A stretch of 64,000 nucleotides of DNA from Phragmites australis. Taxonomy: Eukaryota > Streptophyta > Magnoliopsida > Poales > Poaceae. The stretch is from NCBI RefSeq assembly GCF_958298935.1, contig NC_084931.1, positions 15,899,334-15,963,333 on the forward strand, given 5' to 3'. Shown here piece after piece: positions 11,262-21,996 of this stretch (positions within the stretch are counted from its first letter, which is position 1; each line of letters opens with the position of its first letter). The notes below the pieces were generated by a model. That model made no database searches and was not told the origin of the DNA. It was given only the letters and a program-made list of their open reading frames with translations. Position numbers and translations under genes: made by a program.

Positions 11262-11482
11262 TGTTGGAGGAAAGGAGCCCATATAGCAAAGCAGCTCATG
11301 TAAAAGTCCAAGGGCCTCTTTGTAATATTTGTACCCCACCAAATGGTGGAGAGGAAGTTTCATCTTCTCCTCACCTATATAAAAGATCAAGGGGTCAAGG
11401 GTAAGGGTTGATTCCTCCCACCTCTACTCTCTCTTTGCGTGGAATGAACCATTCGGCACTGTAGCTGGAAATAGTTCCAACA
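11262..11482 (+). repeat. 3' LTR (221 bp) of the tandem-array element
   Basis: It starts TGTTGGAGG and ends TTCCAACA, giving perfect 7-bp inverted ends TGTTGGA/TCCAACA. It is preceded by the purine-rich GAGGGACTAC expected of a polypurine tract. A TATA box (TATATAAA, 11376-11383) lies inside. The matching 5' LTR is not in the window, having been separated by the gypsy insertion at its left. Confidence 0.8.
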
Positions 11483-12659
11483 GTTTGTGCAAGTTTTAAA
11501 TTCAAAATTCAAAATTCAAAATTGATGTGAACATTAGATACTTTGCCCTATTCAATTTACATTTTTTTGATTTGTTTGTAAAATTATAAAAGCTCAATTT
11601 TTAGTGATTTTTAAACCCTACCTAAACACAGGGTGTTGCCACCGCCTTCTATCGCGCAAGCCATTCCATTTTTGTCACCCCCACCGTCGATACCATCCGG
11701 CTACCGCCCGTGGCGTTGCTGTTGGTGCCTCGCCGCACCACCAAATTGCAGCTCACCGCCTGTTTGGCAGCCGCCCTGGGCCTCCCTTTTAAGCCCTGTA
11801 GATCTCCCAAGACCAAAAGTAACGCTATGCGTACGATGAGTCCGGCCAGGACTACAAACATGTATGCCATTGAAAAGTCTGGCTGGAGTCAGCGTTCCCA
11901 TCGGGTCGCGCTGATCAGACGAGGACGTCCGTGCCGTATAAGTGGGTTCAGTGGCAAGCATATTCACCGCCGCACTGTGTGTACTGTTCCGAGTCGCCGG
12001 CAGGGCTGGTTCAAACCAATTGCGGCCGCGCGCAGCAAGTGCATGTCTTGCTACGTGCACTTCTTCCTGGTCGACGGCGACGTGCCGGTGGCGGTGCCAT
12101 TGACCCGCCCAGTTGAACGGCGTACGCTGACGTACGAACGTAGACGCGCACGCATAACACACCGGTCATGTGCCCACCGCGGAAGTGCGAATTGAAGTCT
12201 CCTTTGAAGCGGTCGGTCTTTAGGATTGATCGTTGGCTTGGTTGGTTGGGGCCGCCAGACAAGCCCGATCGACGCCCCCCGGTGGCCGGCAACTCCAGGA
12301 AGATTGCATGCAGCTGGAACCATCCGCCTCCGTTGCGCGCATGCATGCATCCATCCATACGCCTCGTTTCACTTTCGCTCGGGACCGCCGTGTTTGATTT
12401 TCTCTGGTTCCTACGAAGTGCATGTTTCAAGTCAACGGAAGGAATCCACTGCGACACTGACAGCATGACACCGTGGCGCTGTTTAGTGCTCCACTAGGCA
12501 GATGGTTCTGCCAAGAGTAATGAGTGATACAGACTTTAACGATGAGGAGATGCCACGTTTGTAATGACACCCTCCTATTTTATTGTTCGTACAATTTCCA
12601 ACTACAGATAGGGCTATCTCCGACGCGTTGGATATGGTATAGAAAGTTTTACATAAGAA
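11483..12659. other. unrecognised stretch, GC-rich 11630-12420
   Basis: After an AT-rich start with a short AAATTCAAAATTC tandem (11494-11525), the sequence becomes GC-rich with overlapping open frames of up to about 160 codons on both strands (for example 11710-12195 plus, 12162-11701 minus). None has a recognisable domain and no frame stands out, so I see no supportable gene. It may be low-copy DNA or a captured gene fragment. Confidence 0.4.
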
Positions 12660-12784
12660 ATTAACCGTATGTGATTTATGAAAGAAATATCTGTGATACT
12701 TGGTTATCATAAACAGTTTTTGTGAATTGAGATAACTCCACTCATCACATAAGGTGGTTGTAAAAGTATCGCAGACACTTAAGT

Positions 12785-13080
12785 TAAAAAAAGGTCAATT
12801 CCATAAAACTATGCTACAATTGTGAAAATTATCATAAAACTATATTTTTAGAAAGCTATTTCATAAAACTGCACTTTTCTTAGCTTTAGGTATCATAGAG
12901 CTACACTTTTAAGAATTATTTCATAAAATTACAATCTGATTCTCATTTCATATCATAAAACTATATCATGTGAGGTTCTATATTACAAAGCTAATGTAGT
13001 TTTGTGAAATTGATCTTCTAAAGTGTAGTTTTATTATTATTTTTCAATTGTAGTGTAGTTTTATGAAATTTACTAAAAAA
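12785..13080. mobile_element. foldback MITE inside the CACTA remnant
   Basis: Inverted ends of about 28 bp: left GGTCAATTCCATAAAACTAT then GCTACAATTG; right, reversed, AGTAAATTTCATAAAACTAC then ACTACAATTG. The interior is made of repeated CATAAAACTA-type words. Similar motifs (TGATACTTGGTTATCATA and GAGATACTAGACTATCATAG) lie on both sides, consistent with insertion into the CACTA subterminal region. Flanking A-runs may be the target duplication. Confidence 0.6.
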
Positions 13081-13810
13081 TATTTGAGATACTAGACTAT
13101 CATAGACGTTTTCTTATAAAGGAATAAGTTTGTGATAATATTCAAAATTTGCCGCTCTTACAAATAAAATTTAAATTTCACTTTGGATAGAAAAATGAAA
13201 TAAAAATGTTTTAAAATGGTAAATCTAAAAACTGCACATGCATGTTTTAGTCTTATGTCATATACACCTATTTTGCTCCTGACAATATAAAACACTGCTT
13301 GCGAGTTTGAACCAATGTGCTTTTCTAAACTTTGCTTGCAGCAATATTGTTCACAAATTTTTCTTTTTTTAATTAAAAATATATAGCAGTTAGATCTGAT
13401 ATTGCCTTTGAATGGTTATAATTTGTTCACATAAATTGTGAAACACCCAATCTAAATTTTCTTAATTTGTTTCTTAAATTGCTCATGGATCTATTCTAAT
13501 TTGCTTATGATTTTTCACAAAGTTGCTTACATAACTATATTTAAGAGGCAGATGAACAAATGAATTATTTATTAAATGATTCCTTTATTTTTGCCACGCA
13601 TTGAAGTAGGTCACAGATAAGTGTTGTAAGTCTAGATGTAAAAAATGTCCAAAAAATAGAGTAAAATGCTCATTTTTAGAATTTTTTTAACAAGAAATAG
13701 GCATGCATGTCATAAGTTTAAAGTATGCATATGTAGTTTTTAGATGTGTCATTAACAAATATATAGAGAAAACGAGAGTCAAAATGATATGTATCCTATT
13801 CTAGATAAAA

Positions 13811-13866
13811 ATGTGATTAGTTCAGGGAGCAGGAGTCAAGAGGTTGCAGGTTCAATTCCTAGGAAA
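13811..13866 (+). other. tRNA-like module in the CACTA remnant
   Basis: TTAGTTCAGGGA (13817-13828) fits an A-box and GCAGGTTCAATTCCTAGG (13846-13863) fits a B-box within a possible T-arm. The spacing is tRNA-like. No full cloverleaf is claimed. Confidence 0.4.
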
Positions 13867-14305
13867 CGCCTGCACAACTTGTTTTCGTGTAGGTAGCTGC
13901 GAGATGGGGTTTAGGGTTTGTAAAAAAGATTTCTTATTTATATTTTCTCTCTCAAAAATCTCTTGTTTGTTGTAACCTAACTATCACACACACTTATTAA
14001 TAAACGGTTCTAAAAACGTTTGTGATGACCCGTTGTTCACATAGGAAATTGACTATGGTAATAATCCTATGTTTATAGGTGGTTCATATAAGGAACCATC
14101 TCTAAAAATAACCTTTTACATCATATTTGGTAATCATCATATTTTCAAAGGCGGTTGTTGTAAGTAGCCATTTGTTGAAATTTGCCTATGAAAATTTCTT
14201 TTCACAGGCACCACGAAACCTCAAGGACCTACATAGACAGTTTGTCATATGAGCTGTCTGTGGAAAGACACCCTATGTGTCTAAACAATAGTTTTTTTAG
14301 TAATG

Positions 14306-14442
14306 TTTGTTAAATAAGATGTCAGCGCCACAGGCAAGCTGCAATGTTCCCGTTGGGCAGCAAGAACACTTGTCTGCTCATCTCTCTCGTGTTCCAGGTG
14401 TTCGCATGTGTGTGCGTGTTCAACAACGATCCTGCGACAACA
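14306..14442 (+). repeat. 5' LTR remnant of the copia element
   Basis: It matches 20527-20663 in the 3' LTR: both share TTAAATAAGATG, TCCCGTTGGGCAGCAAGAAC and an ACAACA end. The upstream ~200 bp of the LTR is missing where the CACTA remnant ends. Confidence 0.85.
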
Positions 14443-14444
14443 AG

Positions 14445-14457
14445 TGGAATCAGAGCC
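14445..14457 (+). other. primer binding site of the copia element
   Basis: TGGAATCAGAGCC, two bases after the LTR end. It differs by one base from the usual plant initiator-methionine tRNA site TGGTATCAGAGCC. Confidence 0.85.
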
Positions 14458-14478
14458 TTGTGAGGGGAGTTCATCGAG

Positions 14479-15200
14479 ATGTCGCAACAAGGGTCACGCT
14501 CTGCATCATCTCCGCCTAGGCCTCGCGTCTGTGATAGCAGCGGCGAGCCCGACAATGGCAGTGCCACATGTGAGCTGGTGGTGCAACGAGTCACGAAGGA
14601 AGCTAGCGGCGCTATCGTCTACCTCGTGTTGAAACGCACAAATTACAACGAATGGGCCCTCATCATGAAAGTCAATTTGCGAGCTCAAGGCTTATGGGAC
14701 ACCCTCGAACCGAGGAACACCAACTTCTGCAACGATCGGCTTGCAGTGTCAGCAATACTTCACGCGGTTCTGTCGAAAATGTTGTCGGTGCTCGCCGTGA
14801 AGGAGATAGCCAAAGAAGTGTGGGAGGCCCTGAAGACAATGCGCATGGGGGCGGCTTGGGTGCAAGAAATAATGCACAAAAGCTGCTGAAAATTTTGAGA
14901 ACATATCATTCAAGGTGGCGAGTCTGTGGATGATTTCTCCTTGCGCATCTCAACAATGGCCAACCACTTGCGTGTTCTTGGTGAGTCAATCGATGATTTG
15001 AAGGTCATCAAGAAGTTTCTTCGTGTAGTGCCTCTGAGGTTCACGTGGATCACCTTATCGATTGAAGCCCTGCTTGATTTGAGCACAATTTCAATCGAAA
15101 AACTCACTAGGCATCTACGCGTAACCAAAGAATGCTACAACGATGGCAACATTGTGGACAATGTCGGTCGCTTGCTCCTTACTGAGGAGGAGTGGTAGGC
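14479..15200 (+). pseudogene. copia gag (frameshifted)
   Basis: 14479-14889 encodes the gag N-terminal part, with the LKRTNYNEWALIMKVNLRAQ stretch typical of copia gag and the WEALKTMRMG stretch. The frame is lost at about 14889 and resumes at 14926-15198 with DDFSLRISTMANHLRVLGES and VPLRFTWITLSIEAL. The downstream nucleocapsid zinc-knuckle region is too decayed to identify. Gag forms the particle that packages element RNA; this copy cannot make it intact. Confidence 0.85.
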
Positions 15201-15460
15201 GGGTGATAATAAGCAGGAGCACGATGAAGGTTCCATTGGCAGTGACAAGGTCGATGAGAAAGGGCACAACAAACCAAAGGGACGTGATCACAGTGGAGCC
15301 ATTTGCTATGCCAGCCACGCGGCAGGTGATAGCAAGATTCCATAAGGGAAGTACCGGAATTGCAGCATCTATGGCCATTGGGCCAAGGAGTGCCGCAGGG
15401 CCACGGTGTTAACGTTGTCAAGAGGCTCTTCTGGCAAGGGAAGACACCGAGCAACCAGCG

Positions 15461-15844
15461 TTGCTCTTGGTGCAGGTCCACAACATTGTGTGTGCAGTGC
15501 CACAGGCTGTTTTCCTCAATGAGGAGCACGTGTACCCGTTGGACTCCAATGATGACACCTGGTACCTCAACACCGGTGCAAGTAATCACACTATCGAGTG
15601 CCGGAGTTTGCTCACATCCCTGGATGAGTCTGTCTGTGGCAATGTCAAATTCGGAGATGGCTCTATGATGGAGATCTACAGCCTCTGCACATTGCTAATG
15701 CGCTGCAAGGACAATGGACACAAGTTACCCAATCATCTAGCTTTTATCCCCAAGTTGCGAAGCAATATCATCACCATCAGCCAATTGAAAGAAGGCGGCT
15801 ATAAGGTGGTGATCTGGAATGGGGAGCTAACAGTGTTTGATTAG
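15461..15844 (+). pseudogene. copia protease
   Basis: A 127-codon open segment contains WYLNTGASNH, the copia aspartic protease signature in which the catalytic Asp of DTGA has become Asn. It is followed by VKFGDGS and by the IPKLRSNIITISQL segment that ends the domain. Loss of the catalytic aspartate alone would inactivate it. Confidence 0.88.
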
Positions 15845-15887
15845 GAATGAGCTTTTGCTAGCCAAAGTGCCTTAGACCAGCAATCAT

Positions 15888-16900
15888 TTGTACATGCTCA
15901 TGTTGAAGCTGATTGCACATGTGTGTCTGTTGAGCCACAACACTAATGACACTTGGATGTGGCATGCCGGATTTGGGCATATGAATTTTTGGTCTCTGCG
16001 TGAGCTCAGTCTGAAGGATATGGTTGAAGGAATGCCAATAATTGAACACATCAAGCATGTGATGGTTGTATGCTTAGGAAGATAAACGGCAACCCATTCC
16101 CTCAAGCAGTTGCATTTCGGGTAGTGAGAGGGCTGGAATTGGTTCATGGTGATACGTGTGGAAAGATCACTCTCGCAACACCTAGAGGTAAACAATACAT
16201 ATTGTTGTTGGTTGATGATTTCTCTCGGTAAATGTGGGGTGGAATTGCTTGCATCCAAATATGAGGCATTTAGGTACTTCTAGAAGATCAAGGCACAAGA
16301 TGAGAATGAGAACTAGCTCAAGATGAGGGTCTTTAGGACCGATCAATGTGGGGAATTCAATTCATTTGAATTCGCCACCTACTGTGAGGAGCTCAGCATC
16401 AGGCGTCATACTACTGCAACATACACTCCATAGCAAAATGGTGTCGTAGAGCACCGCAACCAAACTGTACTAGAGATGGCTCAGTGTCTCTTGAAGAGCA
16501 TGAAGGTGCCGGTGGAGTTCTAGGGAGAAGCAGTGAAGACCTCGATGTATATCTTAAACTGATCGCCAACAAGGAGTCTCAGCGGTCGCACACCGTATGA
16601 GGATTGGTTCAACAAGAAGCCTAAGGTACAACACCTTCGTAAATTTGGTTGCGTTGCACATGTTAAGAAGCTCGGGCCTAGGGTAAACAAGTTTGCAGAT
16701 CGCTCTACTCCGATGGTTTTTCTTGGATATGAGGAGGGAGCCAAAGCCTATCGGGTATATGACCCGGTGGCCAGGCAGGTTTATGTCTCCCGAGACATCA
16801 AGTTTGAAGAAAGCAGGCTGTGGAATTAGGGGAATGACTTGCCATCTGATTCTCCTACTCCCACATTCACTGTCGAGTACACCCAGAGTGAAGCAGTAGC
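15888..16900 (+). pseudogene. copia GAG-pre-integrase and integrase, with stops
   Basis: 15888-16085 reads the pre-integrase zinc-binding region (WMWHAGFGHMNFWSLRELS). From 16085 the integrase core continues in broken frames: a RTDQCGEFNS-like segment near 16337, then HRNQTVLEMAQCLLKS near 16453, and VFLGYEEGAKAYRVYDP near 16714-16764. In-frame stops and at least one frameshift interrupt it. Integrase would insert the cDNA into the host genome. Confidence 0.85.
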
Positions 16901-17048
16901 AGATGTTCCACCAATGAGCTAGGTGGGCACACCGAGTGGTCATGGCATGGCATCATCACTAGCAGGAGCTGAAGTATCACCTGGGTCATCCATGCTGACC
17001 ACGCCGATCTAGCAGAACATACCATGGGCGACACCTCCCATCGGTGGC

Positions 17049-18110
17049 ATGATGGACTCTAACTACATTGAGCTTCGGTATCGCCATGTGTTGGAGGTCG
17101 TTGATGCAACTGAGCATGTTGACAACTCGGAGTTCACTGGCTTGTGTCTCTTGACTGCTGAAGAACCTGCAAGTATAGATGAGGCACTGAATGAAGCAAG
17201 TTGCCACCAAGCAATGGATGATGAACTCAAGTCAATCCATGACAACAACACTTGGGAACTTGCCTCACTTCCTGCAGGATGCCATGCGATTGGACTAGAA
17301 TGGATGTTCAAGGTCAAGAGGGATCCAAATCGGAATGTGGTGAAGCACAAAGCTCATTTGTTGGCAAAAGATATGTCCATCAAGAGGGGGTGGATTATGG
17401 TGAAGTTTATGCTCCCGTGGCTCAGTTTGAGACAGTGAGTCTGCTACTTGCTCTTGCTGCACACAAAAGCTAGCTGGTACACCATACGGGCGTCAAATCG
17501 GCTTTTCATAATGGTGATCTGCAAGAAGAGGTATATGTTCATCAACCACCAGGTTTTGCCATAACTGGACAAGAAGGAAAAGTGATGCGCCTCCACAAAG
17601 CTCTATATGGATTGAAGCAGGCCCCTTGGGTGTGGAACGCAAAACTGGAACAAGCATTGATCTCTCTCGATTTAAATTGCAATCCACTTAAACATGATGT
17701 ATATCACAAAGTTGTTGGAGAATCATTTCCATTGGTGGGTGTATATGTCGACGATTTGATCATCATTGGATCATGCATTGATGCCATTACCGAATTCAAG
17801 GATCAGATGCAGAAAACTTTCAGAATGAGTGACCTCGGGCTTCTTAGCTATTATCTGGGAATTGAGATGAATCAATCACCGGAGGGGATCACTTTATGCC
17901 AGAGAAAATATGCAGGAAGATCCTTGAAGTAGCTGGAATGTCTGATTGTAATGCTTGCAGTACCCCGACAGAAAATCGTTTGAAATACGAGGTTGGCGCT
18001 GGAAATACCGTAGCTGATCTGACATGGTTTCGCAGGATCATCGAAAGCTTGCATTTTCTGGTCAATACGAGGTCAGATCTTGCATATGCTATGGGAATCG
18101 TGAACAAATT
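17049..18110 (+). pseudogene. copia reverse transcriptase, broken
   Basis: 17049-17438 encodes the start of the RT domain (DDELKSIHDNNTWELASLP and LEWMFKVKRD). After stops, 17582-17932 encodes the core with LHKALYGLKQAPWVWN and the active-site strand VYVDDLIIIG, then FRMSDLGLLSYYLGIEM. 17896-18110 continues in another frame to SDLAYAMGIVNKF, where the 1.6-kb insertion begins. The catalytic YVDD is intact but the frame is not. Confidence 0.92.
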
Positions 18111-19704
18111 CTAGGACCGAGAATGACGACTAGAGGGTGAATAGGCGCCTCAACAAATTTCTTTCGAAATAGATGGCCTTTTCCTATTTCTCACCTAACA
18201 CACCTTAAAACGCTCAAGCGAAAGCAAAAGAATCAAAGAGACAAAGCAAGATGATTAGTTCCATGCCAACATGACTCTACGAATGGAATATGAACTATAG
18301 GTTCCATTCAAGATCATTCCATATGTTATTGTGCACAAAAACTTGCAAGTTTCAAAGAAACTAGAGAAGATGTTTATCTGACAAGGTTATCCTCCAAGAT
18401 GATAGTATAGTGGCAAGGGGACTCAAGAATCACTCAAATACATGAGTATATGAGTGTTTAAGTCACTAGCATAAAAAAGAACAACTCTACGAAGGTGAAA
18501 AACTGCAACTCAAAGAAAAAAACACTGGACAAGGAACCTCTCCAAGTTGATGATCTAGAGGCAAGGGTACTCAAAACCCATAAGTATATACTCGTATGTG
18601 AATTTTTATTCCTCTAACAACAAGAAGAGTAATCTCCCATGGTGCTGAAAATTCAGCTCAAAAAGAAAAACGAAAATCACAAAGAAACACCAAAAACTTG
18701 CAAACTTACAAGGGAACCAATAGAGGGAAACTAGAAGGAGGTTAGCACAATAACATGAAGAAAAATAAAGTTCATTGCAGCAAAGTTCAACCCTATTTTA
18801 AGCGGATTACAAAGATTTTTTCTCACAAAACTCTCACATAATATATAAGCTAAGCACTCCTCTTTGTCTCTACTAAAATCCTAACACAAGGTTTTCATAT
18901 GGGTGGCAGAAGGGGTTTAAATGGTTGGTTCAAATTCTTTCATAGCTCTACCCCTTTATTTATAGGCTTAGGAACTTGACCCTGAAGTTTTCTAGTTTTT
19001 CCACACAAAAAACTCTCTCTTGTAGTACACTTCTACCTACTACCGAGGGCATTTTGATCTATTTTCTTCTCCATTCATCGGACGGCCACGTTGCCTTCAC
19101 AACTTAGCTTCGCCTCGACGCAAGCTTCACGATGGTGCCACATACTTCTCTAGTCCTCCCACAATTTTGAGGCCAAACGACGAAACCGCCTGCACGCTTC
19201 TCAAAGCGTGACTCACCGTCTTACTTACACCTTAAGCAAGTGCTTCGATGTCTATGCATGTATTCTGTCATGCGATCCTGACCGCCGGCAAGTCTCTCCC
19301 GCTCCAGATCCCTCAGGTCACCTTGTCACTTGCACCGGCATCCCCTTCCCTTGACTTTGTCAACATACCGTCTCTATCCGCTTTCAATGCTTTGCTTGAC
19401 CTCCACGTGTTCAGCTAGGATCATCTTGACTCCGCCCGGCCTCCTTGATCGTCTGGCACTAAGCACTCCGCTTGACCTCGATCATCCCGCTGTTGACCGC
19501 CAAGTTGCATCCATCACCTGCACACCATAAGACAAGCAAATACATATCTCCAACTCTAATTCTAATTAGTCCATAATCAATATGCTCAAATAAAATCCCA
19601 AATCAATTCAAATCACATCAAAGCTAATGCAAAATCGAAGATCATCAAACCAAATAAATGACAATATCAATTATTTCTCATCACAAGTAAACTAAGACAC
19701 ATTT
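18111..19704. mobile_element. 1.6-kb insertion, probable solo LTR of a SIRE-like copia element
   Basis: The insertion is bounded by direct repeats CAAATT (18105-18110 and 19705-19710) and interrupts the coding sequence between IVNKF and VSHIYMKALTGEHW. Its low end, CTAGAGGGTGAATAGGCGCC, matches the phrase at the low end of the SIRE-like LTR at 33001 (CTAGAGGAGGGATGAATAGG). Its internal layout of AT-rich ends and a GC-rich middle also fits. TG/CA ends are not exactly at the repeat junctions, so the class is an inference. No coding content was seen. Confidence 0.55.
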
Positions 19705-20322
19705 CAAATTGGTTTCTCACATATACATGAAGGCACTAACTGGTGAGCATTGGGCTGTGGTGAAACACATTTTGCGCTATGTGCGCAGCACAAATGGAGT
19801 CAGCTACTGCTACCGTCAGGCAACAGGCCTGGAGCCTGAACCAAAAGGTTTCAGTAACAGTGATCTCGTCTGGGATTTGGATGATCGCAAGAGCACAACT
19901 GGGATCGTGTTCTTCCTCGGGGACAGTTTGGTGACTTGGACTTGATACAAGCAGAAGGTCGTCGCTCTTTCCTCCTGTGAAGCAGAATACATCGCGTCTG
20001 CCACTACTGCCTGGCAAGGTGTATGGCTGAGCCGTCTGCTTGCTGAGCTCGGGGAGGACCCAAAGAAGTTCAAGCTTCTGGTAGACAACAAGCTGGGGAT
20101 TGAGTTCAGTAAAAACCCAGTGCATCACGGACGTAATAAGCATATAGATACTAGTTACCATTATATTCGTGAATGCATTGATTTCTGGGGTTATGGAGGT
20201 GAGCCATGTGAATACTGACAGTCAAGTGGCCGATATACTGACCAAGGCGCTGGGGCGTGTGAAATTCAGTGAACTCAGACTGAAGCTATGTATTGTTCAA
20301 GTGCAGCAGGTTTTGGGTGATA
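19705..20322 (+). pseudogene. copia RNase H, C-terminal part
   Basis: 19709-19945 encodes the RNase H start (LTGEHWAVVKHILRYVRST, then DLDDRKSTTGIVFFLGDS). Reading continues through a stop at about 19945 with the usual ALSSCEAEYIA-type segment near 19970 and ends with QVADILTKALGRVKFSELR near 20220-20280. This is the end of the polyprotein; the 3' LTR starts directly after it. Confidence 0.88.
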
Positions 20323-20663
20323 TGTTAGTCATAAACCTGTGCAGTTTCCTGTTACGTTAATTCAGTTAGGATAGGTGCGTTTTGCTTGGGGCCTGAGGTG
20401 TGCTCAGTCCACGTCGAGACCCCGTTGCGTTTCTGCCGCGTCGAGCGAGTCATGGATGCTGAATTCACGCGTTCGTTGTGGCTTAGGACTCGGGTGTTCT
20501 GTTGTTCTCGTGTAACGGCCGTTGCTTCTGTTAAATAAGATGCCAGCGCCAGATGCAAGCTGCAACATTCCCGTTGGGCAGCAAGAACACCTGTGTGCTC
20601 ATCTCTCTCATGGTCCAGGCGTTCGCGTGTGTGTGCCTGTTCAACAGCGATCCAGCTACAACA
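20323..20663 (+). repeat. 3' LTR of the copia element (341 bp)
   Basis: It starts TGTTAGTCATAAACC and ends AGCTACAACA (inverted ends TGTT/AACA). The last 137 bp align with the 5' LTR remnant at 14306-14442. Confidence 0.8.
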
Positions 20664-21298
20664 CATTGCAGAGAGGGCTGCATCGAAAACCCTAGCGTTA
20701 CGTTCCTTCCAGATCATCCAAGCATCAGATGTTCTTTATGCAAGCATGCTCGCCAACGCGTCCACGTAGATTTATTTGTTTTGAATCTCTTAGAAGATTT
20801 CTCAAATCATGGTTTGTAGGAGAATCTTGCATGAGGTCCAGCTCAACTCGCTAGCTCCTCTATAACTGTCAACCACATCAGATTCGGTCCTAGCTGCATA
20901 GCACTCTATAGATTCTACTGACTTACGTATTTGGAGCACGTACCTATGGGGAATGTGCAAGATAACGTGAATAAAGCACCGGTACATCAACTCACCAATA
21001 ACTCGCGTCTAGAAGTGTTGACAATTAGAATAAATGGTCAAGGAAACACCTAGCTAGCTGCCTATCTTATTTGACTCGTATGCTTCTTGGTGAATTCAAG
21101 CATGTACGTTGGACGAGAAGAACAAGGAGTCAAGCTAGGTGCGTACTGAAGTTATACAAGGACAAAACTAAGAACTTGCTAAATTCTACAAGGGCAAAAA
21201 AGGATTGGCGAATCTTCTCTGGGGTGCAGTATGTGTTGGGCGTCTAGCATGCATAGTTCTTCTTCAAACATATCGCGGACAGGTTGGAGCTGACGGAG
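20664..21298. other. unrecognised stretch
   Basis: No gene, repeat or element ends were recognised. It is moderately AT-rich with only short open frames. It is the right flank of the copia element and leads into the 55-bp tandem repeats that host the hAT element. Confidence 0.4.
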
Positions 21299-21408
21299 CG
21301 TTCTTTGTGCTCCCCATGGACAACTCCTTCATGACTTGACCCTTGTGATGGACCGTTCTTTGTGCTCCCCAGGGACATTTCCTTCATGCCTAGGCCCTTG
21401 CGATGGAC
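21299..21408. repeat. 55-bp tandem repeat, two units, third unit at 25690
   Basis: Units at 21299-21353 and 21354-21408 share CGTTCTTTGTGCTCCCCA, TCCTTCATG and CCCTTG(T/C)GATGGAC. A third unit continues at about 25690-25743 after the hAT element, so the transposon split a three-unit array. Confidence 0.85.
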
Positions 21409-21996
21409 TATGGATGGCAATGGGGCGGGTCGGGGTCGGGTGGAGCACCCGCGGACCCGGACCCGAAACCCGATAATCAAACCCGCCCCGGCCCCAAATT
21501 GTCTTTCGGGTGCAAATCCCCACCCGGCCCGAACCCGACGGGTCCCCGAAACCCGAAAAATAATAGAAGTATAGAACAACAGACAGCATATGGATATACG
21601 ACAATATCAATATGATTACAACAATCATACAGAATAACAACAGATAAATACATAAGTACATGGCAGCAACATAACAACAGATAGAAAGTCCACAATGAAT
21701 AAAATAGCAAATGACAACATTGAATGCCACAAGTCCACTGTCTATTGTGAGTCTATGACAATCCGGGTGGCATCATGGAACAGAACATACAAATCCACCA
21801 GAGTACCAGAACGAGCACCAAAGCACCAACAAGACATAGATATAGTCCAGCTTGCAACAACAGCAAGGAATCTTGAACCAAATAATGAAATAAGCAAGTA
21901 CAAAATAAGAACATTATTACAATACATGAGTTTTTAGACCAAGTAGAAAAGCAACTTGGGGGCTGAGGCCTTCATTTTCATTTGGTAATACTTGTA

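Larger units (their letters stand above)
5093..11482 (+). mobile_element. 3' part of an LTR retrotransposon with a long tandem-array internal region (Grande-like layout)
   Basis: The right boundary is a clear 3' LTR (11262-11482). Upstream of it are more than 6 kb without gag, protease, RT or integrase similarity, filled by three kinds of tandem array (5900-7920, 7955-8240, 8640-10700). The left side is cut by the 5' LTR of gypsy element 1 at 5092. Grande-type gypsy elements of maize are known to have an unusually long 3' internal region with tandem repeat arrays and an antisense accessory gene; the layout here is similar, but I have no sequence alignment to support membership. Open frames in the arrays look like consequences of repeat composition. 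Confidence 0.6.
12660..14305. mobile_element. CACTA-like element remnant
   Basis: The right end reads AATAGTTTTTTTAGTAATG and resembles the terminal repeat of the CACTA element ending at 27185. The last 330 bp carry subterminal motifs of the GGTTCATATAAGGAACC and ACAGGC/GACAGTTT type in both orientations, as is usual for grass CACTA elements. The left end was not found; 12660 marks where similar motifs (TCATAAACAGTTTTTGTG) first appear. There is no transposase. The right end cuts directly into the 5' LTR of the copia element that follows. Confidence 0.55.
14306..20663 (+). mobile_element. Ty1/copia retrotransposon, decayed, 5' LTR truncated
   Basis: The order along the plus strand is 5' LTR remnant, primer binding site, gag, protease, GAG-pre-integrase, integrase, reverse transcriptase, RNase H, 3' LTR, which is the copia order (integrase before RT). 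Numerous stops and frameshifts break the polyprotein, and a 1.6-kb insertion (18111-19704) splits the RNase H part. The last ~137 bp of the 5' LTR and the matching part of the 3' LTR differ at roughly one position in eight by eye, so the insertion is old. The CACTA remnant on the left has removed the rest of the 5' LTR. Confidence 0.9.

Noticed and set aside
11701..12195. 161-codon plus and 153-codon minus frames
   Set aside because: Overlapping frames on opposite strands, with no domain and no splice or promoter context that favours one. Reported as an unrecognised stretch instead.
12492..12515. CACTAGGCAGATGG as the left end of the CACTA remnant
   Set aside because: Only the five-base CACTA matches; the following bases do not resemble the right end, reversed CATTACTAAAAAAACTATTG.
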